A stretch of DNA of 10,260 nucleotides. Origin: an uncultured Elioraea sp. Its GTDB lineage: Bacteria > Pseudomonadota > Alphaproteobacteria > Acetobacterales > Acetobacteraceae. A program made the position numbers and the translations under genes. Location: NCBI GenBank assembly GCA_937995555.1, contig CALKJX010000164.1, positions 1 through 10,260 on the forward strand, written 5' to 3'. The notes below the pieces were generated by a model. The model was not told the DNA's origin, did not search any database, and worked only from the letters and a program-made list of their open reading frames with translations. Of the stretch, positions 6,363 through 10,260 are shown piece after piece (position 1 is the stretch's first letter; each line of letters opens with the position of its first letter).

Positions 6363-7547
6363 ATGGATTTGACACGACGGAGTGTGCTGGCGGCCTCCGC
6401 CGCCGTGCCGCTGACGGGGCTCGCCGCGCCGGCGCTGGCGCAGTCCGGGCCGCTCCGGATCGGCATGATCACGACGCTGTCCGGGCCTGGGGCCGCGCTC
6501 GGCAACGACATCCGCGACGGCTTCAACCTGGTGGTGAAGAACGCCGGCGGTCGGCTCGGCGGTCTGCCGGTCGAGGTCGTGATCGCCGATGACGGGCTGC
6601 GCCCCGAGAACGGCCGCGCGATCGCCGAGCGCATGGTGCGGCGCGACCGCATCCAGGTGCTGACCGGGATCGTGTTCTCGAACGTGATGCTGGCGGTCGC
6701 GCCGGTGGTGCTGCCGACCGCGACCTACATCAGCGCCAATGCCGGGCCGAGTCAGCTCGCCGGCGAGGGCTGCAACGCGAACTACTTCAACGTCGCGTGG
6801 CAGAACGACAACCTGCACGAGGCGGTGGGGCAGTACGTGTCGCAGCAGGGCAAACGGCGCGCCTACATCCTCGCGCCGAACTATCCGGCCGGACGCGATG
6901 CGTTGACCGGCTTCAAGCGCTTCTTCAAGGGCGAGGTGATCGCCGAGCAGTACACGCGGCTCGATCAGCTCGACTACGCAGCCGAGCTGGCGGCGATCCG
7001 CAACGCCGCCCCCGAGGCGGTGTACATCTTCCTGCCCGGCGGCCTGGGCATCAACTTCATCAAGCAGTACGCGGCGGCCGGGCTGCGCGGGCGCGTGCCG
7101 CTCTACGGGCCCGGCTTCAGCTTCGACCAGGACGTGCTGCCCGCGGTCGGCGAGGACGCGCTCGGCTGCTTCAACTCGTCGCAATGGGCGCTCGATCTGC
7201 CGCTGCCGGCGAACCGGCAGTTCGTCGATACCTTCGAACGCGAGTATGGGCGGCTGCCGAGCCTCTATGCGAGCCAGGGCTACGACGCGGCGCTGCTGAT
7301 CGGCTCGGCGATCGCGGCGACGCGCGGACGGGTGGGTGATCGGGCGGCCTTCGGGGCGGCGCTGAAGCGGGCCGATTTCCAGTCGGTGCGCGGGCAGTTC
7401 CGGTTCGGGAACAACAACCACCCGATCCAGACCATCTACATGCGCGAGGTGGTGAAGGACGAGCGCGGGCGGATCGTTAACCGCACGATCGGGACGGCGT
7501 TCCAGGACCATCAGGACGCGTATGCGTCGCAGTGCAGACTGACGTAA
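6363..7547 (+). CDS. Liv-type ABC transporter substrate-binding protein (Tat-exported)
   Basis: A 394-residue periplasmic binding protein of the LivJ/Peripla_BP_6 type. The N-terminus has a twin-arginine motif (LTRRSVLAA, Arg5-Arg6), a hydrophobic stretch and an ALA-Q cleavage site around residues 26/27. The mature protein begins PLRIGMITTLSGPGAALG, the standard first strand of this fold, followed by blocks such as YISANAGPSQLAGEGCN, YFNVAWQNDN and YILAPNYPAGRDA. Relatives bind branched-chain amino acids, short amides, urea or aromatic acids; the ligand here is unknown, and the adjacent hydratase and amidase suggest an amide- or nitrile-bearing amino acid (inference). The start is fixed by GGGGAGGA (6351-6358) and the signal peptide. 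The gene begins 29 bases after the alpha-subunit stop with no visible promoter, so it is probably in the same transcript. A hairpin-filled spacer follows it. Confidence 0.95.
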   Translation: MDLTRRSVLAASAAVPLTGLAAPALAQSGPLRIGMITTLSGPGAALGNDIRDGFNLVVKNAGGRLGGLPVEVVIADDGLRPENGRAIAERMVRRDRIQVLTGIVFSNVMLAVAPVVLPTATYISANAGPSQLAGEGCNANYFNVAWQNDNLHEAVGQYVSQQGKRRAYILAPNYPAGRDALTGFKRFFKGEVIAEQYTRLDQLDYAAELAAIRNAAPEAVYIFLPGGLGINFIKQYAAAGLRGRVPLYGPGFSFDQDVLPAVGEDALGCFNSSQWALDLPLPANRQFVDTFEREYGRLPSLYASQGYDAALLIGSAIAATRGRVGDRAAFGAALKRADFQSVRGQFRFGNNNHPIQTIYMREVVKDERGRIVNRTIGTAFQDHQDAYASQCRLT

Positions 7548-7553
7548 GAGTTC

Positions 7554-7574
7554 CGGGGGGCCATTGGCCCCCCG
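7554..7574. repeat. Perfect GC-rich hairpin 1 after the binding-protein gene
   Basis: CGGGGGGCCA (7554-7563) and TGGCCCCCCG (7565-7574) are perfect inverted repeats around a single central base. It begins seven bases after the stop codon. No T-run follows on the plus strand, so it is not a canonical intrinsic terminator; it may protect the 3' end of the upstream message or slow the polymerase. Confidence 0.8.
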
Positions 7575-7576
7575 AA

Positions 7577-7652
7577 CCCCCCTGGAGGGCGCCCCTCCCG
7601 TTGGTCGGGGCGCGCGTCGCGACCAACGGGAGCGACGCCCTGTGCAGGGGGG
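7577..7652. repeat. Long three-segment hairpin 2 in the binding protein-permease spacer
   Basis: Three nested pairs of arms line up. The innermost is CTCCCGTTGGTCG (7595-7607) with CGACCAACGGGAG (7620-7632), 13 perfect pairs around a 12-base loop. Next is AGGGCG (7586-7591) with CGCCCT (7636-7641), then CCCCCCT (7577-7583) with AGGGGGG (7646-7652). Internal loops are small (3/3 and 2/4 bases), giving 26 pairs in all. No T-run follows. The size and regularity suggest an RNA structure or a dispersed intergenic repeat unit rather than a simple terminator. Confidence 0.8.
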
Positions 7653-7667
7653 GGCGGGGGGACCGGG
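7647..7667 (+). other. G-rich run with G-quadruplex potential
   Basis: The plus strand has eight G, one C, six G, ACC, then three G. This supplies at least four G-tracts of three in 21 bases. Part of the run is also the right arm of hairpin 2 and its end is the left arm of hairpin 3, so a quadruplex would compete with both. Potential only; no direct evidence of folding. Confidence 0.45.
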
Positions 7668-7700
7668 CCCCCATCGCGGCTTGCCGCGATGGGACCCGGT
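7662..7700. repeat. Hairpin 3 upstream of the first permease gene
   Basis: CCCATCGCGGC (7670-7680) pairs perfectly with GCCGCGATGGG (7683-7693). After a small bulge (CC against A), ACCGGG (7662-7667) pairs with CCCGGT (7695-7700), making 17 pairs. It ends 25 bases before the permease ATG, close enough to affect its translation. No T-run follows. Confidence 0.8.
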
Positions 7701-7725
7701 AGCGTAGTCCCTCCGAGTTCATTTC

Positions 7726-8646
7726 ATGGATTCCCTTCTCCTTCTCGAGCAGACCCTGAACGGCCTCACGCTTGGCGTGATGCTGTTCCTGATGGCGGCG
7801 GGCCTCACGCTGATCTTCGGCGTGATGGACGTGATCAACCTCGCGCACGGCTCGCTCTACATGCTGGGCGCCTTCGCCGGCGCCACCGTCACCGCCCGCA
7901 CCGGCTCCTTCGCGCTCGGCGTGCTGGCCGGCGTGGCGGCGAGCGCCGTGATCGCACTGCTGCTCGAACTGACCCTGATCCGGCGCCTCTACGCGCGCGA
8001 CCACCTCGACCAGGTGCTGGCCACCTACGCGGTGATCCTGATCGCCAACGAATCGGTGAAGATCGCCTGGGGGCCGCAGCCGATCTTCCTCGGCACGCCC
8101 GCCGCACTCGCCGGCAGCATCGAGATCATCCCCGGCGTACCGTATCCGGCCTACCGGCTCGCCATCATCGGCGCCGGCATCTTCGCCGCGCTGTTCCTGT
8201 GGTGGCTGATCGCGCGCACGCGGCTCGGCATGCTGATCCGCGCCGGCACGACGCACCGCGCGATCGTCCAGGCGCTGGGCGTGAACATCCAGGTGCTGTT
8301 CGCGCTGGTGTTCGCGATCGGCGGCGCGCTCGCCGGGCTTGCGGGGATGATGGCCGGACCGCTGCTCGCGGTGCAGGTGGGCATGGGCGAGCAGATCCTG
8401 ATCCTGACCTTCGTCGTCGTGGTGGTCGGCGGGCTTGGCTCGGTGCGGGGCGCGATGGCCGGCGCCCTGCTGGTGGGGCTGGTCGATACGCTGTCGCGCG
8501 CGGTCCTGCCGGCGGTGCTGCGCGGCACGCTGGACCCCTCGGCGGCGGACCAGGTGGCGGCCAATCTCGGTGCGGTCGCGGTGTATCTGCTGATGGCGGT
8601 GATCCTGGCGATCCGGCCGCAGGGACTGTTCCCGCGCCATGCGTGA
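7726..8646 (+). CDS. LivH-type branched-chain amino acid/amide ABC transporter permease
   Basis: A 306-residue inner-membrane permease, mostly hydrophobic with about eight predicted membrane segments. The N-terminal AAGLTLIFGVMDVINLAHGS is the LivH signature (GLxLIFGxxxxxNxAHG), and GTTHRAIVQALGVN followed by GGLGSVRGAMAGALLVG is the cytoplasmic coupling region and following segment of the family. IRPQGLFPRHA at the end is also typical. It would form the channel with the LivM-type protein encoded next. The 178-base spacer upstream is full of hairpins, and no clear ribosome site precedes the ATG, so translation initiation may be weak. Its stop overlaps the next start by eight bases. Confidence 0.94.
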   Translation: MDSLLLLEQTLNGLTLGVMLFLMAAGLTLIFGVMDVINLAHGSLYMLGAFAGATVTARTGSFALGVLAGVAASAVIALLLELTLIRRLYARDHLDQVLATYAVILIANESVKIAWGPQPIFLGTPAALAGSIEIIPGVPYPAYRLAIIGAGIFAALFLWWLIARTRLGMLIRAGTTHRAIVQALGVNIQVLFALVFAIGGALAGLAGMMAGPLLAVQVGMGEQILILTFVVVVVGGLGSVRGAMAGALLVGLVDTLSRAVLPAVLRGTLDPSAADQVAANLGAVAVYLLMAVILAIRPQGLFPRHA

Positions 8647-9643
8647 GCCGGCACCGTGGCATGTCCGGCGCGGCTGGATCGCGGCGCAGATCGGCCTGGC
8701 CGCGCTCATCGCCGCGCCGTTCGTGCTCACCGTCCTCGACCGCTCCTACCTGCTGCCGGTGCTGACGCGGATGCTGGCCTACGCGCTCGCGGCCGCGGCG
8801 CTGGATCTGGTGCTGGGCTATGGCGGGCTGGTCAGCTTCGGCCACGGCGCGTTCCTGGGCACCGGCGCCTACGTCACCGGCGTCCTGCTGCACCATGCGG
8901 GACAGGGCACCCCGGTGCTGCGCTGGCCGTTCGAGATCGCTGGCAGCACGGACGCCCTCTTGGCCTTTCCCGCCGCCGCGATCGTTGCCGGCGCGCTTGC
9001 GTTCCTGATCGGCGCGGTGAGCCTGCGCACCCGCGGCGTGCACTTCATCATGATCACGCTGGCCTTCGCGCAGATGGTGTATTTCCTCGTGCTCGCGATC
9101 CCAGAGTACGGCGGTACCGACGGGCTGATGCTGCCGGCGCGCAACCGGCTGCTCGACCTTTCGCTCGACGGCGACCAGCCGCTCTACTGGCTGGCGCTCG
9201 TGCTGCTGGTCGGGTTCCTGCTGATCGCGCAACGGATCATGGAGGCGCGGTTCGGCCTCGCGCTCCGGGGCGCGCGCCAGAACGAGCGGCGGATGCGCGC
9301 GCTCGGCTATCAGGTCTACCTCATCCGCCTGCTCGCCTTCACCATCTCGGGTGCGGCGGCGGGGCTTGCCGGGGCGGTGCTCGCCAACCAGGCCGGCTTC
9401 GTCTCGCCGGATCTGCTGTCGTGGCAGCGCTCGGGCGAGCTGATCATGATGGTGATCCTGGGCGGGCAGGGCACGCTGTTCGGCCCCGTGCTCGGCGCCT
9501 TCGTGCTGCTGCTGCTCGAGGAGGAGCTTTCCGCCGTGACCGAGCACTGGATGCTGGTGCTCGGGCCGATCCTGCTCGTCTGCGTGCTGTTCTTCCGCCG
9601 CGGCCTGTGGGGCCAGGTGTCGCGGGCACCGGCGCATGGCTGA
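8639..9643 (+). CDS. LivM-type branched-chain amino acid/amide ABC transporter permease
   Basis: A 334-residue polytopic inner-membrane protein. The signature LVLGYGGLVSFGHGAFLGTG near residues 57-76 is that of LivM, followed by LRTRGVHFIMITLAFAQMVY. The coupling segment ALRGARQNERRMRALGYQVY and the stretch GGQGTLFGPVLGAF near the C-terminus complete the family pattern. It is the partner of the LivH-type permease. The ATG lies inside the end of that gene (8-base overlap) with only a distant AGGGA (8621-8625), so translation is probably coupled. The stop overlaps the ATPase gene by eight bases. No fused ATPase domain is present, unlike some LivM-LivG fusions. Confidence 0.94.
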   Translation: MREPAPWHVRRGWIAAQIGLAALIAAPFVLTVLDRSYLLPVLTRMLAYALAAAALDLVLGYGGLVSFGHGAFLGTGAYVTGVLLHHAGQGTPVLRWPFEIAGSTDALLAFPAAAIVAGALAFLIGAVSLRTRGVHFIMITLAFAQMVYFLVLAIPEYGGTDGLMLPARNRLLDLSLDGDQPLYWLALVLLVGFLLIAQRIMEARFGLALRGARQNERRMRALGYQVYLIRLLAFTISGAAAGLAGAVLANQAGFVSPDLLSWQRSGELIMMVILGGQGTLFGPVLGAFVLLLLEEELSAVTEHWMLVLGPILLVCVLFFRRGLWGQVSRAPAHG

Positions 9644-10260
9644 GCCACTGTTGCATGCCGAACGTCTATCCAGGCGCTTCGGCGCTCTTGCGGCGGTGGC
9701 CGACGTCTCGCTCGACCTCGTCTCCGGCGAGTGCCACGCCGTGATCGGCCCGAACGGCGCGGGCAAGTCCACGCTGCTCGCGCTGCTCGCCGGCGAGGTC
9801 CTGCCCGACAGCGGCTCCGTCGCCTTCGACGGCCGCGACGTGACGCGCGCGCGACCCTCGCGCCGGGCGCTCGCGGGGCTGGGCCGCACCTTCCAGATCA
9901 CCGAGCTCTGCCGCGAGTTCTCCGCCCGTCGCAACGTGATGCTGGCGGTGCTGTCGCGCGTCGGCACGCCGTTCCACTTCCTGCGCCGCGCCGACAGCCT
10001 TGCCACCCTCGCCGCGCGTGCCGATGCGGCCCTCGTCACCGCGGGGCTGGCCGAGCGCGCGCACGTGCCGGCGGGGCTGCTCAGCCACGGCGAGCAGCGC
10101 CAGCTCGAACTCGCGGTGGCGATGGCGATGCGCCCGCGCGCGCTGCTGCTCGACGAGCCGACCGCCGGGCTCGGCCCGGCCGAGACGGCCGAGATGGCCG
10201 CGCGCCTCGCCGCGCTGAAGGGGCGCGTGGCGATGCTGCTGGTCGAGCACGACATGGACA
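9636..10260 (+). CDS. LivG-type ABC transporter ATP-binding protein (partial, right edge)
   Basis: The frame opened by the ATG at 9636 stays open to the window end and gives 208 codons of a protein usually about 250 long. It starts MAEPLLHAERLSRRFGALAA. Walker A is GPNGAGKST (38-46), followed by a Q-loop in GRTFQITEL, the ABC signature LSHGE (149-153), Walker B LLLDEPTAGL (Asp173, Glu174) and the switch His205 in VEHDMD. LSHGEQRQLELA in place of LSGGQ is normal for LivG and UrtD-like ATPases. It would energise the two permeases; the partner LivF-type ATPase is expected just beyond the edge. The start is coupled to the LivM stop by an 8-base overlap, without a visible ribosome site. Residues up to the truncation show no defects. 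Confidence 0.93.
   Translation, partial: MAEPLLHAERLSRRFGALAAVADVSLDLVSGECHAVIGPNGAGKSTLLALLAGEVLPDSGSVAFDGRDVTRARPSRRALAGLGRTFQITELCREFSARRNVMLAVLSRVGTPFHFLRRADSLATLAARADAALVTAGLAERAHVPAGLLSHGEQRQLELAVAMAMRPRALLLDEPTAGLGPAETAEMAARLAALKGRVAMLLVEHDMD

Noticed and set aside
7554..7574. Hairpin 1 as a Rho-independent terminator
   Set aside because: The stem is strong, but the following bases are AACCCCCC and not a T-run, so it fails the usual criterion in the plus direction; the sequence to its left is not T-rich in the minus direction either.
8165..10255. Very long minus-strand open frame (696 codons) opposite the permease and ATPase genes
   Set aside because: Its translation is low-complexity, rich in Arg, Ala, Gln and His with no family motif, and it lies opposite three genes with clear Liv signatures. 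It is what codon bias in GC-rich DNA produces on the antisense strand.
1..10260. CRISPR array, tRNA, rRNA, insertion sequence or phage integrase
   Set aside because: No regularly spaced direct repeats, no cloverleaf-like sequence noticed in the short intergenic gaps and no transposase or integrase motifs in any frame; nearly all the window is occupied by the listed genes.

Overview
The window is very GC-rich DNA (by eye around 70% G+C) with GC-rich third codon positions, genes overlapping by 4 to 11 bases and strong purine-rich ribosome sites in front of some genes. Together with the gene families, this suggests an alphaproteobacterium, most likely of the Acetobacteraceae (Roseomonas-like). 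That taxonomic guess is inference; no rRNA or other marker gene is present.

Layout. At the left edge the first 36 codons of csaA (tRNA-binding chaperone) run leftward. All other genes run rightward. First comes a decayed short-chain dehydrogenase/reductase (SDR) whose fragments lie in three frames (218-606), then an intact SDR paralogue (655-1443). A tightly packed set follows: a gamma-glutamyltransferase-family Ntn hydrolase (1440-3065), a macro-domain protein (3066-3572) and an amidase-signature hydrolase (3569-5068). After a 38-base gap holding a candidate leaderless promoter there are three overlapping genes of the nitrile hydratase/thiocyanate hydrolase family: a beta-N-terminal-like protein (5107-5415), a beta-C-terminal SH3-like protein (5412-5720) and a cobalt-type alpha subunit (5710-6333). 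Next is a Tat-exported Liv-type substrate-binding protein (6363-7547). A 178-base spacer packed with large hairpins and a G-rich run separates it from two Liv-type permeases (7726-8646, 8639-9643) and a LivG-type ATPase cut by the right edge (9636-10260).

How the genes may work together. The transporter would import a small amino-acid- or amide-like compound. The nitrile hydratase-like enzyme would hydrate a nitrile (or thiocyanate-like) group, and the amidase next door would hydrolyse the resulting amide to acid plus ammonia. The GGT-family enzyme could remove a gamma-glutamyl group, and the SDR could oxidise or reduce a product. This reads as a nitrogen-scavenging cluster for nitriles, amides or gamma-glutamyl compounds. 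The substrate cannot be read from the sequence.

The most notable points are the beta subunit encoded as two genes in the order recalled for thiocyanate hydrolase, a Lys just after the metal-binding motif where classical nitrile hydratase has Trp, and the hairpin array between the binding protein and its permeases.
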